DNA from: Aotearoamyces nothofagi
Lineage: Eukaryota; Ascomycota; Leotiomycetes; Leotiales; Tympanidaceae
DNA: 64,000 bases
Assembly: GCA_015345905.1 (NCBI GenBank)
Contig: JADDTR010000028.1
Coordinates: 62,001 to 126,000, forward strand
Reading direction: 5' to 3'
Each line of letters starts with the position of its first letter. The first letter of the stretch is position 1. Both the position numbers and the translations under genes were made by a program. The notes under the pieces are model-generated. The model saw only the letters and a list, made by a program, of their open reading frames with translations. It was not told where the DNA came from and searched no databases. Positions 10,986-23,192 of this stretch are shown piece by piece.

Positions 10986-11040
10986 AGCGTAGTTGCAGCG
11001 TAGTTGCAGCGTAGTTGCAGCGTAGTTCCAGCGTAGTTCT
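10986..11040 (+). repeat. 11-bp tandem array AGCGTAGTTGC, five copies
   Basis: Three perfect 11-bp units followed by two with one or two changes at the 3' end of the unit (TTCC, TTCT). Gradual decay runs on to about 11075 (TAGTTGCAGCGCAG). Confidence 0.9.
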
Positions 11041-11174
11041 AGTGAAGCTCCAGTGTTCTTGGGTAGTTGCAGCGCAGTGCCCAGATTAGTTGCTGACGGG
11101 GGCCGACCGGGTCTTGGCCAGGCTATTTACTGCAGGCCGTGGCACGCCATTGCCGTCCACAGTACAGTCCAGTA

Positions 11175-11211
11175 CGTACGTCCAGCACGTACGTCCAGCA
11201 CGTACGTCCAC
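11175..11211 (+). repeat. 13-bp tandem array CGTACGTCCAGCA
   Basis: Two full units and a third partial one. Each contains the palindrome CGTACG or ACGTACGT. Confidence 0.88.
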
Positions 11212-12952
11212 TATTATGATTGATTACCTGTGTGATTACCTGTGTCTCATGCCCTCCCCCCGCGGAACAGCACCACGCCCTCGCACTCCTTCCCGGCGAG
11301 CCCTCAATTGCCCCATTCGCCAGCCCCGTCGCTCAGCCGCTGCATGGCTGGTGCCGATGCTGACGCTGCTGATGCCGCGGTCCCAAAGCAGAGCGCAGCC
11401 GGCACGGTACTGTAGCTGCTGTCCCGTACGGGGTAGCGCGCACAGCGTAGAAGCGTAGACGCTCCCATGGAAGGAGGCAGCTTCTTTTTCGGCCAAATAG
11501 CACAGCGCGGCGTGGTGGAGGGCTTCTGTAGCATACCATACCACTGTCCCTATGTACAATACTATGTACAGGTACCGTACTATGCTGTGTGGTCCTTCAT
11601 ACCTGCACAGCACTATGCACAGCACTACACACAGCACTACACACAGCACTACACACAGTGTCCCGTTCCAACACCGAATAAATCAATCGATTAATCACCT
11701 TCCTCTCCCCTCTCCGCCCCCTTTAATCATTTCCCGTAAACCTCTTACGGCCATGCTGTCGCCACGCTATTTCAAGACGCAGCCCCCGACGGAGAAAACA
11801 CCGGCACACACACACACACACACACAGACACACACACACACACACTTCCCGACACGTTTCTCTCTCCGCCGTACATACAGCTTGCTCGTTGGGGCCCTGG
11901 CCGAACCCCCGGGCGGCGAAATGCGCGCAGGAGCAGCTGCGGAGTGGGCGGGGCTGCTGAACACGGCCTCCACCCGAGCATCACGAAAAAAAGACTTGCG
12001 CAGCCGTCCATGATCTGGCGGCCATCACGAGCGGCGAGCGACGGTTACGGGAACGCGATGAGCGATTGATGGACGGGACGGGGCACGTCCAGCGTGCTAC
12101 TCCGTTCGGGGGAAACAGGTGAGGCTGTGCTGTGCTGGGCTGTGCTGTGCTGTGCTGTGCTGGGCGAAATGCGGCATCACGAGACCCCTTCTTCGCCTGG
12201 TCCTGGCATGCCGGTACGGTAACAGTAACATAATAGCTGCTCGAGGCACGGGGCGCCGTAGCGGTAGGGGCCGCGGGAGCGCTACACCGAGAACCCCCCC
12301 CAAGTAAGATACAGGATAGTGCAAATACAGTACAGGTGCAACAGACAGACAGATGTGCATCTGATGTGCATCTGATCTGGGTGCCAAGGACGAGAGTATC
12401 TGCGTATATCTACGTAATCTCGAGTTTTCCCCCTTCTGGCATCGACAAAGAGACCAGTAGAGTAGAGTTGGCTACCGCCGACCTGAACCCCATCACAAGC
12501 CATTAAATCAAATCAAATCACCTTCCCTTCCCTCCTCCCTGTACTGTACTGTCCTGCCCCCCCCTTATGCACCGCCGTTGCCGTAGCGCCAAAACGTTTT
12601 GCCTTGCTCTTGCGCTCGCCTCCACGGGCAAACGCCTCGGGGTCCCGCCTGCTGCGCTTACTCGCTTGCTCGCTCGCGACGCGACTCGTGGCCCGCTGCA
12701 TTTTCCCCAACGTGACTTTTTCGCGCGAGGTGGCTTGCTTTGCATCGGCTCGGCTTGGCTCGGCTCACGCGCACGCAACTCCCCAACACCAGATAGAGCC
12801 GCCCGTGAGTTGGGCAGTGCACGCAAGAAAGAATCCCACAGGCAGGCAGGCAGGCGCCTTCCTTCACCCTCGTCGTCTTCTCGATACGTGAACGGGCCGA
12901 GATGCCGCGGCGGCTTGCTTGCTCGCTCGCTCTGTCGGACCCCGTGCCGCCC

Positions 12953-13062
12953 CGCTTCGCTTCTCGCTTCTCGCTTCTCGCTTCTCGCTGAGAAGAGAGG
13001 GAGAGAGAGAGAGCGAGCGCGCGTATAGGTAGGTAGGTAGGTAGGCAGGCAGGCAGGTAGCA
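12953..13062 (+). repeat. Compound microsatellite: GCTTCTC x4-5, (GA)n, TAGG x5, CAGG x3
   Basis: Heptamer GCTTCTC repeats at about 12953-12988 run into a purine-rich GA tract, then tetranucleotides TAGG and CAGG up to 13062. Confidence 0.85.
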
Positions 13063-13854
13063 AAAAGCATGAATGTTTTCTTGGCTCGGCTCGGCTCGGC
13101 TCGGCCGGCCTGCGCGGAAACCTCTGCGTGCTGGGGCTGGACGACCCTCGGACTGTGGCCCCCCCCCGCGCGCGTGTGTGTTCGTTCCTACGTCCCCAGT
13201 CTGGCTGGCTGGCTGGCTGGCTGGCTGTCTTGGCTGTCTCGGAAGCAACCCCCCCTATCGAGATCCCATACCTCTTTCCTGCGACGCACGTGACTGTACG
13301 TAGCAGGAGTTGTTCCGTACGGAGAGCCTGGCTTTTCTCTGTGCTCGACAAGTCCCCAGCAGCAAGCCAGCAAGCAGGCAAGCAGGCACACGATCGTTAT
13401 CATACATTCTATCCATCACCAAAGTCGCCCCTCTCATCACGTGGGCCATTCTCCATAGTTGCAAATCACTCCTTAAAAGTCACAAACTCGTGGGATTACA
13501 AAGTAGATTTCTTTTCGCAACACTGAATTTCCTATCCTATCAGTGACGCCTGTACAAGTCATATGCCAAGCGATTTAAAAGCCCAGCCAGAAAGCCCAGC
13601 CAGAAAGCTTGCCAATGCAACTCCTTCTATTACAAACATTACTCCTAATCCTTTATCATTGCGTACTCGAAAGCAAGAAGCTAGTGAGCCGCATCCCTCC
13701 ATACATGATAGACAATGCATCATTCAATGCAAGCCTGTACAGTACAATCCAATGCTAGTAATCAACATCCCAACATTGACTCATGATCGAGCAACTGCCG
13801 GGAAATGCAAATGCACGCTCAAAATCACTTAATGCTGATATGCATTTTATTTTT

Positions 13855-16288
13855 TTACATCTGTCTCTGACCCCAAGTAGGCTTGAGGACGGTGCTCATG
13901 TCATCACGTGTGAAGACGCTGTTGCCAGGTATGCGGCTGACACGATATGCACCCTTGCGAATGGCATCGTTGTGCATTGCTGAAACTCCACTCCGGTTGC
14001 TTCGAATACTGCCAACATCGCTCATATTGTCTGCATCTGACCGAATTCTGCGAGGTGGAGCAAAATCCAGACCCGTGAAAGTACCAGATTTTCTCAACAA
14101 ATGACTACAAACGTTAGTTATGATCGCATATGGGGTAAGAAGGGACTTACGGGCTAGGCATAGGAGCCAGGTCGTCGAATGAACTAGCGAGCGGCTTGAA
14201 TGCTGTAACTGCTGGAGAGTATGCGCGACGTTCTCCCAACGGGCTTTGTGATCGACCGGCTTGGCGTTCTCCATAAGTCGTTGGGGGTGCAAAATCAATT
14301 GCATTCATGAGGGCGAAAGAGTCATCTCTAAGCTTCGAAGGAGTTGGCAAGGTATTCAGGGGAGCAGGAGGAGGCAGTGGCCGCCCTCGAGGTCCTTGGC
14401 GTCCTTGGGGTGGTCCTCTGCGTCCTGATGCCGAAGAAAATGGCCTACCAGGAGGAGGCGCGAATCTTCGATTGGCCATATCGTTCATAGAGCCGTGCAT
14501 AGGATGAGGCCCCCCCTGGCCCAGGAAGCGCTGGGATTGTGGGGGGGGCGTCATAGCACGACGAGTGACTGGCTGAGCGTAAGGCATGACAAAGGTGTTG
14601 CTGTCAGGATCGAAGTATGCGGCAGATTCTCCGAGGTAGTCCTCATCATAGTCCTCGTAATACTGTCCTTGTGGCGCTGGCTTTGACTCATCAAAATATT
14701 CTTTGTAGAAGGATCGGATACGGTTGGCTCTGATTTCCGGATCATCTGATTCGACTGCAGCATTAGGCGGTAGAGGTCGGAATCCCATAGACAATCTGCG
14801 AGAATCGAAGCCCGGTGCACCAAGACCAGCGTTAGCAAATTCCTCAGGTGGAACATCCATTGAGTAGCGTTGGCCACGCATTTTCTCTACAGAGCTAGGC
14901 GATGGCGGTGTGACCTTAAATCCATCTCCATAATCACTCTCGTCATCTTCGACGAAGTCTGCTTGATGCGATTGGGGTTGCTCAGGTATATTGATAGGTG
15001 GCAATGATTGCTTTCGCTGGGGCCTAGGGTTTGCTGGTAACGAAAGGGCAGGTGGTGGGGATTTCCGAATAATTGGCTCTTTGACGACGGGCTCTTGTGA
15101 TTGCGATGGGTTTGTAGATGTATTGTGAGGTGGGGGTGCAGGAGCGTCATTACTGTCATTCGTGTACACTCCCAGACCGTTATTGCTAACTCCTAGACCT
15201 ATGTCGTCTCGGCTTGTATTGGTATCATAGCCATCTAATTCTACTGGAGCATTGCGAGCCGATGGGACACCCTTCCTCTGAATACCTTGTGGGAGTGCGG
15301 GTTCTTGTGGAAAGTATGCCGGGTCGACGGGAGTGACAGATCCACTGTCTTGGGGTATTTGTGGCAGAGGAGTCGACGGAGCCGAGAGCGGGCTTAATAA
15401 AGAAGTAGAATTTTGTTGGAACGAATTTTGGCGTGGAGGTAGAACGAAGGCAGCTGGGGGGCCTGACCTTGACATTCGACTAGCATTAGAGAGAAGATTG
15501 GAGGATGCCTCGTCCCTTAACCGTGAGGGTGCACCGCTAGATGAAGTATAGATGGAAGAGTTATCACCACGGGGCTTATTGAAAGAACGTGTAGATGCTC
15601 CATCATGAGGGTAGAATTCCGACACAGGTCGATAAGGGTCGTCTTTGCTGTGCAGGGTCCTTGACAGAGAATGTAGCGATTCGCGGGAGCTCTGCAATTC
15701 CGGAGGCAACAGATATGGACTCCCCCCCATATCCATTGACATGCCACGCATCCGTCGGCCAGGCGGTTTTTCTTCCAAACTGATATCGTTGATTTCGTAC
15801 TCGGCACCCTTCTTCCCCTTCTTCCCCGTGCGCGGAGCATTACCGAGGCCGAAGTCTAGTGATGCATGACGATCATTGGCATCTTCAAGTCTTTGCTTTT
15901 TGACACCTCGGCGATGTAGATAGACAAGAGCGATCAAAGCACCAATGACAGGTATTCTACGAGATCTCGTTAGCCAATGGATGTGTCACGTCGAACATCG
16001 TACTTACGTGACACCGAATGCAATAGACAACGTGAGTGTCGTATTAGAAGACACTGGCTTCTCGCAGAGCGCAGAGTCATCATCATCGGCACACTTGGTA
16101 GTACTCGATGAGCTGGATGAGCTTGTGGTAGTTGACGCACTGTCTCGGGGCATGACACGGCTGCGTTCCAGGATGGATGTAATAGATGCGGGACCAAGGA
16201 TTCCGGTAGGCACGAACACGTTGTGAGCGCCCGGCTCTGGAGATCTTCGGTCTACTGGCAAGCCATTCTCGATGTGAAGGCCGTCCAT
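13855..16288 (-). CDS. Large single-pass membrane protein with long Pro/Ser-rich tail, unknown
   Basis: Exons 16288-16008, 15956-14151 and 14104-13855 join in frame, giving 778 aa. The N-terminal ~80 residues contain HNVFVPTGILGPASITSIL and a Ser/Thr run with two cysteines (KCADDDDSALCEKP). One helix spans the first splice junction (TLSIAFGVTIPVIGALIALV), followed by basic YLHRRGVKKQRLEDANDRH. The remaining ~640 residues are cytoplasmic-type disorder: Pro, Ser and Asn rich, with many RxxS sites and a basic C-terminus (RVSRIPGNSVFTRDD). No signal peptide precedes the helix, so it is probably a signal-anchor (type III) protein. I do not recognise a named family. Layout resembles the protein at 8.5-9.8 kb, but no sequence similarity was seen outside composition. 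Confidence 0.8.
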
Positions 16289-16944
16289 CGAGCCCAAAAT
16301 ACTGATAATTGGCGATCCCTGGCGAGTGGTAGTTTCGTGAACTGGTCGCAGCTCCCCCCAAAGTGCTCTGATTACGGTGAAAAATTAAGCCGTCAATGGA
16401 AGGCCAGCAGATGGAATAAACTCTGCGTCGAAAAAACAGGTCGTCGCAGGGCAGTCAAGGTGTGAATATCGGGGGTCGTTCCTGCTCGTCGTCTATTGCT
16501 GAGACTGCGGCCACGGCGTGGAATGCTGCTCGATTGCCTAGGTAGAGAGATTCGAACGAAGGAACGACTACGGGTCAGGAGAGTAAAGAGAGTGACAATT
16601 AACAATTTCGCTGGCACGCTGATAAAGGAATGGCAGTACTGCATGCAGATACTAAATAAGGGCAATTGGCGACAAAAATGAAGTATCGGCAACTACATGA
16701 ACGGTGGGTGGGATGAAGGAGAGAAGAAGCTGTTCGGGGCACAGCAGGAGCAGGAGCAGGAGCAGGAGCAGGCCGTTGGAAGGGATTACTAGGCAGGATT
16801 GGGGGGGGGGCTCGACGACATGCGGTCGAGTGGCTTTCGCTCCGTGGTGGGTGCAGGGGAGCCTAAGGGAGGGAGGGACAGTACTGATGGTAGCAGGTTT
16901 AGTGCACCACCCAACTCGCAGGCCAGGCTATAATGCGATGCTGC

Positions 16945-17160
16945 TGCACTGTACTGTATACTGTACAGTCAGCAGTACGTTGCGAGTTAGTACAGCGCAG
17001 TAAGAAACAGGAAGAACTGTACTTAAGAACAGTACTTGCAGGACTACAGTAAGTACTATACAGCAGGACTATACAGTAGTACGTACTATACAGGACTACT
17101 ACACAGTAGGACTATACAGTACTATACAGCAGGACGATGCAGTACTATACAGTACTAGGT
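16945..17160. repeat. GTAC/CTATACAG-motif patch
   Basis: Dense degenerate repeats built from CAGTACTATACAG, GTACTGTATACTGTACAG and GGACTATACAG. Many are self-complementary around GTAC. The spacing is irregular (about 10-25 bp), so this is not a simple tandem array. Confidence 0.75.
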
Positions 17161-17647
17161 AGCTACGAGGGTGCGAGGGATGGGATGGGATGGGATGGGA
17201 TGGGGAGGGTTGCAGGCGAGCCAGGCCGGCCGGTGCAGAGAGGAGAGTGTAGGGCCAGGGCTGTTACAGGCCCTACAGGCCAGGCCCTACAGGGCCCTAC
17301 AGGGCTCTGCTGCACCCTGTGGTGCCCTGCTGAGTCCACTGTGCCCGCTGCAGCTGTAGCTGTAGTGCAGTACCAAGTTCAAGCTCCTACAGCGCTGGAC
17401 TCGCTGTGCAGGGCCTGCCAGACGCCAGCCCCGGTGCCCTGGCCGGGCTCCCTGGGGGCTCGTCCCCAGGCTCTCGCGGCACTGTGGGCGGTCTCGGCAG
17501 CGCAGGAACCGCCTAACAGAGCGGCCGGCGAGCATGGCTGGGGCGTGCATTCAGGGGCCGCAGACACGCTACCGCGCACCAGACAGGCCTAGAGGCTCGC
17601 GGTCCGGTGCGCCAAGGGCACAGGAAATGAGGTCTGCCGGGCTCTCT

Positions 17648-17688
17648 GCCAGCCTGCCAGCCTGCCAGCCTGCCAGCCATGCCAGCCT
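17648..17688 (+). repeat. 8-bp tandem array GCCAGCCT
   Basis: Three perfect GCCAGCCT units, a fourth with T to A, one extra base, then a fifth unit. Confidence 0.88.
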
Positions 17689-19107
17689 GCGCGCCTCCCT
17701 CTCCTGTCCCGTCGCTCCCCCTCCCCTGCCCTCCTCTCCACGCCCGCCGGAAAAGAAGCTTCCACACCTGCCAAGGCCCCGATCCAGCTCCAGAGGGCCA
17801 CGGCCACTCCATTCCGTCCAGCACCACAACCGGCTGTTGATTCCACGCGTAGAGCCCGCAGCAGACAGCCGACGGCCTGCACGCTGGCCTCTCACTGTAC
17901 ACCAGCACGGCGACGGCGGAGCCTCCAGCCACGGGACACGGCGGGCAAGAATGCTTTTGCTCGAGTCAGCTGCTGCGGTTAGATCAATGCCACAGCACGC
18001 CCCTGCAAGTCTGCTACTACTGCTACTGTATGCTGCTACGGGATGCTGCCAGCGAGAGAAAGAGCCTTTGCAGCACTAGATAGCGCTGGGATAGCACTGG
18101 AGACAACGACTCCATAATAATAACCGCAGAACCCAAGGGGGGCGCCGCGGCCGAGTCCGTCCCAATACGGTACTGCACTACCAAAGTAAAAAAAAAAAAA
18201 GAGGCCCTGCTGGGATCTTTTAATAAACCTGCTCTGGCGAACGAGAGCTGCCGGCGATGAAATCTCCAGCGAGATCACGGAGAGGAGGCCAACGGAGCGC
18301 GTTTCCCAAGTCTCGTAGCCCCCCCCCGGTCGTCTGCATCTGGTCCCTTCCTCTCTTTTCCCATCGCCATCGCCATCGCCAAACGGCATTCTGCTTCCTC
18401 TCCTCTCCTCTCCTCTCCTTGCCTAGCCCGCATCTCTGCCTCTCCAGGTCGCCTCCTGGCTCTCCTCGGAGCACGTGAGGAGGGCGAGAGCCTCCCCGTC
18501 TCGTCTGCTACGGTACGCGGCGCGGCGCCTCGCCTGGCTTGCCCTCGCACCAGTCTCAACCGCCGAAACCGCCGACCGCCGTGGCTGGCATGGGGTGTTT
18601 GTTACCTGAGGCTACGTCCCTAGACGGCCGCTGTCAGGGAACTACGACACGACGGTACGTGAGTCCAATAACACGGTAGTCCGCAGCCCACAATTATACC
18701 GGCGCCATGGTGCGCTGATACTGTATCTCGTCGCCCGCGTGCACAATGGCATGCCTGGCAAGCCTGATTCGCCGTAAATGCGATAATGCCAATAGCGGCA
18801 GTTGCCAAGTTGGTTAATTCCCGCCACCGCCTCGTCCCAGCTAGGGGGGGACCCGAGCTGCTCGGTAGCAGGTCTACACTCGGACATCACTCAGAGCACA
18901 AGGAGCCGCAGGATCTCAAATGAGAGGTCCAAGAACCAGCGAGCAAGATTCATGGCATAATTAGATGACTAGGTACCTAGACCCAACTTCTGAACGCTGT
19001 TACGAAGGAAAACCTCGCAATCCTCCCGAGATTCAATTTCACCGCCGTAGATATCTTGACTGCTGTATAAATCCCCAGGTTCCGTCTCTTGCTGTACTGC
19101 GATTCGA

Positions 19108-20558
19108 TCAAGCCTTTCCCGTCAGATCCTCTGCCACCTTGTCTTGCGTGCCACTGGTCTCGGCTGGCTCTAGCCTTCTTGACGGCTCGCTTGCAGTCGA
19201 CTCAGAGGCTGCCTTCTTCAGTCGTTCAGTATCATCCTGTTTGATCTCCTTTCCACCAACACGATCCTTTGCCTCTTTCTCATCCTCACTATCTCCCAGA
19301 CTAAATGGATCGTTGTCGGCTTCTCCAACAGGGCTAGGTTCGACTGCTGACAATGGCTGCCATTTGCTCTGCTTACCAGATGGTGTCGTATCCTTGGCCA
19401 GTACCTTGGGAGATGTCTGGTAAAGATCGTCGCTAGATGAGTTTTGGAAAGCTACCTTCCGTCCCTCGGAAGACTTTGGGGGAGCAGGAGTCGGCTTGAA
19501 TAGATCTGGATTCGCGAGAGGACGGGAGGACCGATGTGCTTGAGCTGCAAAAATGTTAGGAGAGTCCTTTCTTAGAAGACTGTTCTGTAGACTTACTGCC
19601 ATCCTCGTTCAATTGAATACCCGCAAAATCATCCCCAAGCACTTGAGGATCGGCATCATAGCGATTATAATCTCCACTGCGTCTACCAATATCACCGCTT
19701 CGTCTTGCTCCATATTGTGAAGACGAAGAAGTATAGCCTTGAGGAGGTCTTGGCTGGTTATCCTCTTCGCCATCGATTTTCTTCTTCAAATTCGTGATCC
19801 ACCCATTTACTTTGCTCTGGGTCTCAAGGAAGCCTTTTCGCAGGTTTTCCCTAATCACCGGAAGATCATCGTCGAGGAAGCTGTAATTATCCTCCTCATT
19901 CTGGGTCCTAGTCCCGGTTGGGGCAACTCCAGCTCCTCTAGTGCTCCTTTGCCCACGTGGAGCAGGAGCACCGTAGTGTTCAGCTAGCTGTCGTGCATAC
20001 AATTCGTCGGCTTCGAGCTGGGTTTGCGGGGTAGAACCAGCACGAGGATTTGTTGGTCGCGGAGGTTTAGGTGGTGGCATTGGCTCTACTACAGCATCTG
20101 GATCCGACATGCCTGTATGATAGTTAGTTAAGCCTATGGCATTATAAACAAAGCCACCGTACCAAGGAGAGCGTTGAAAGCTGGCTCAACTCTCCCACCG
20201 CTTGCAATCAATACTGCCTTGACGACGGCAGCATCAATGCTTGGGAAAGCTTCTTTCAAGGTGTTCTCGGCTTGCTGATGGGGGTTGAGAGGGCGAGGGG
20301 GTTTCTCAGGCGCACGTTCTTCATCAGCGGGTGTCGTGGCTGGTGCATTACCGCTTAAAGGAGCTGTCTCCTGAACATCATCGTCGTCCATATCTAGCGG
20401 TCGTACTGTTGTTGGAGATTCTGCTCCAGTACTAGTTGGGCTTTTGACCTGAGAGTTGTGAGCTTTGGTTTCATCTGACGCGAGAGCTCGCAGCGCATGA
20501 CCGGCGGACCGAGCATGAAGTTACGTACCGGAGAGTCTGTAGCCTTTGGCGGTGCCAT
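19108..20558 (-). CDS. cue5: CUE-domain ubiquitin-binding adaptor, Cue5-like
   Basis: Exons 20558-20529, 20448-20163, 20112-19597 and 19544-19108 give 422 aa. Residues ~70-110 form a CUE domain (AENTLKEAFPSIDAAVVKAV, then IASGGRVEPAFNALLGMSDP). Next come a Pro-rich stretch (MPPPKPPRPTNPR) and the TQLEADELYARQLAEHYG helix typical of yeast Cue5. The rest is charged and disordered, with a possible short helix LRKGFLETQSKVNGWITNLK. Known: Cue5 links ubiquitinated aggregates to Atg8 in autophagy. An Atg8-interacting motif is plausible (DDLYQTSP or NYSFLDDD), but this is a guess. Head-to-head with the DHX35 gene across 375 bp. Confidence 0.88.
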
Positions 20559-20933
20559 TATGACAGTCAAAGTTTGCTTCAATACACAGAGTATAACTCA
20601 GGCGTAGATAGGTGAGGAAATGGTGCGCCTAAAAAGATAGGTTGCCTTCCAGATCCTGATACCTATTTACACTCAAGAATGCGTGTTCCATATGACGACG
20701 CCGCCACACGGCCACATGCAAGCGAGGTTCAGGCATGAGCCACATCGTGGCCCCGCAAGGCTGTAAGTGTGTGCCTCAGGAACAGCATACCGGAGTCTTG
20801 AATTTTACCATGAATGATCTCGAAGTTGTAGAGGGGACCGACCAGGATCAATGGACGACAAGGCCCAGAAAGAATGATCTGGCAATAATAACTTGCCATG
20901 TGAGGTGACTAGAATAAAAGAAACTCTATAAAC

Positions 20934-23008
20934 ATGGCGGAGTTTGATCTTGCTGCAACATTTATACCGTCTTTACACAAGCCTGCCGCCCTACTACCTG
21001 TCGCAAAACATCGCAAAAGTCTCCTATATCTCATAGAGAGCTACCCAGTCACTATTGTGGTTGGTCAGACAGGATCAGGGAAGACTACCCAAATCCCCCA
21101 ATATCTTGAGCAAGCAGGATGGTGTGCTGAAGGGAAGGTCATTGCAGTGACCCAGGTAACGATGCCTCCTCCAAAGTCAAAATTGAATGCTAATTTTAAT
21201 AGCCTCGGCGTGTTGCTGCTACCACTGTTGCTACCAGGGTTGCAGAGGAGATGGGATGTAAATTAGGCCAAGAGGTTGGGTATTCCATCAGATTTGAGGA
21301 TGTCACCTCGGCAGCTACACGCATCAAGTTCCTTACAGATGGATTACTTTTACGAGAAGCATTAGTCGATCCGCTGCTCTCTCGTTATTCTGTTGTCATG
21401 GTTGATGAGGCTCACGAGAGATCATTAAGTACTGATATTCTTCTTGGAGTTCTTAAGAAGATAAGAAAGCGGAGGCCAGACCTACGGATCATCGTCAGTA
21501 GTGCCACCCTTCAAGCAGAAGATTTTTTGTCATTCTTTAGTGGAGATGAAAGCACTGAAGGTACAAATGATAATGGTACGAATGGCAAGGCTGGGACAAT
21601 CATCAACCTCGAGGGTAGGATGTATCCCGTCGATATTCTATACACAGAAACCCCAGCAGAGGATTATTTAGAAAAGGCAGTCCAGACTGTTTTTGACATC
21701 CACACCAAGGAACCAGAGGGAGATATATTGGTCTTTCTTACTGGACGAGAAGAGATTGAAAATGCGGTTCAAGCAATATCAGAACGTTCTGCTCAGCTCC
21801 ACCCCCGAGCAGCTACGATGATGCCACTACCGCTCTACGCTGGTCTCTCAACTGAACAACAGATGTACGTATTCGAACCAGCCCCAGAAAATACCCGCAA
21901 GGTTATATTTTCCACCAACATCGCCGAAGCTTCTGTTACAATAGATGGGATCGTCTATGTAATAGATAGCGGCTTCGTAAAACTCCGCGCCTTCAACCCC
22001 ACGACAGGCATCGAAACCCTCACAGCAACAGCAATATCCAAAGCCTCTGCAACCCAACGTGCTGGACGAGCCGGCCGGACAAAACCTGGGAAATGCTTCC
22101 GTCTCTATACCGAAGATTCCTACAGGTCGCTTGAAGAAGCAAGTATTCCAGAGATCCAACGCTCCAACCTCGCACCCGTTATCCTCCAGCTCAAAGCCCT
22201 CGGAATCGACAACATCGCCCGCTTCGGTTTCATCACCTCTCCCCCTGCTGAACTAATCATCCGCGCTCTCGACCTCCTCTTCTCCCTCGGCGCTCTCGAC
22301 GACTACGCCAAACTCACCAAACCCCTCGGAACACGCATGGCCGAGCTTGCTGTCGAACCCATGATGGCCAAAACCCTACTCTCCGCGCCTAACTTTGGCT
22401 GTCTGAGTGAAATCCTAACCATTGCCGCAATGACTAGTCTCGGCGGCGCAGTATGGTTCCACCACGACGGCGAGAAGAAATCTATGGAGACAACCCGGCG
22501 CAAATTCGCCGCAGACGAAGGCGACCATTTAACCTTATTGAACGTCTATCAAGCATTCGTCACTAAGGGCCGTAAAGAGGCAAAGTTCTGTCGTGACAAT
22601 TACCTGAATTTCAAATCCATGACCCGCGCTGTGAGCATACGGGCACAACTCAAGCGTTACCTCGAGCGCTTCGGCATTATCGTCGACGAATCTCTCTCCT
22701 CTAATCCAAACAAAACCCCCTTATCAGTCGGCGGGCCCGACAAAGGCGAACAAATCCGGCGCTGTCTCACAACGGGCTTCTTCGCACACGCAGCAAAGAT
22801 GCAGCCGGATGGGACATTCCGGAACGTCGCGGGCGGAACGGTGTTGCACGCGCATCCGAGCTCGCTGATGTTTAATCGGAAGGCCGAGTGGGTAGTCTTC
22901 CACGAAGTGATGGAGACGGGGAGCAAGACTTTCATTCGTGATGTTACAAAGATTGAGAGGGCGTGGTTAGTGGAGTATTCGGGGGGTTTTTATAAGCTTA
23001 CGGGTTGA
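20934..23008 (+). CDS. dhx35: DEAH-box RNA helicase, DHX35 homolog
   Basis: Exons 20934-21155 and 21203-23008 give 675 aa; the splice restores VTQPRRVAATTVA (motif Ia). Motif I GQTGSGKT is at 44-51, DEAH at 142-145, SAT follows in IIVSSATL, and motif VI QRAGRAGRTKPGK begins near 359. Winged-helix, ratchet and OB-fold regions follow (RSNLAPVILQLKALGI, LSEILTIAAMTSLGGAVWF, VVFHEVMETGSKTFIRDVT). The short N-terminus and overall length match DHX35, a spliceosomal C-complex helicase absent from budding yeast, rather than the longer Prp2, Prp16, Prp22 or Prp43 proteins. Coding GC rises clearly after about 22000. Confidence 0.92.
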
Positions 23009-23192
23009 GAGAATTTGGGCCTCGGTGTAATGCTCTGAATAGATCCGATCAAAAATACTGTTCGAATTTGGATATCTCCGCGGTACTATGATATGATATA
23101 TCTCTTGTATACTATATATTGACACGACAGACAGATCCGAGGATTATCCTCTGCCTTTATCTCCTACCTTTTCGTTCTTCATCCGCCCACGC

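Larger units (their letters stand above)
9850..13854. repeat. Gene-empty, microsatellite-rich island
   Basis: About 4 kb without a credible gene. It holds many short tandem arrays, the main ones listed separately. Others are CAGCACTACACA x4 (11606-11658), (CA)n at 11805-11845, GTGCT units at 12125-12170, (CTGG)n at 13200-13226 and G/C homopolymers near 10842, 12292, 12557 and 13161. GTACTGTAC-type motifs recur (11160-11210, 12539-12553). Open frames crossing it are Arg/Ala/Pro or Cys-rich in all frames, as expected from repeats. The first ~100 bp is leader of the upstream gene. Confidence 0.75.
16289..19107. repeat. Gene-empty, microsatellite-rich island
   Basis: About 2.8 kb. CAGGAG hexamers at 16742-16772, a GTAC-motif patch at 16945-17160, GGGAT pentamers near 17177-17202, an 8-bp GCCAGCCT array, (CCATCG)n near 18361-18380 and CTCTC repeats at 18400-18420. 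A poly-A run of 12 lies near 18188. No gene was recognised on either strand. Confidence 0.72.

Noticed and set aside
12518-13381. 287-codon minus-strand frame and several overlapping frames
   Set aside because: Crosses multiple microsatellites; Arg/Ala/Ser-rich in every frame on both strands.
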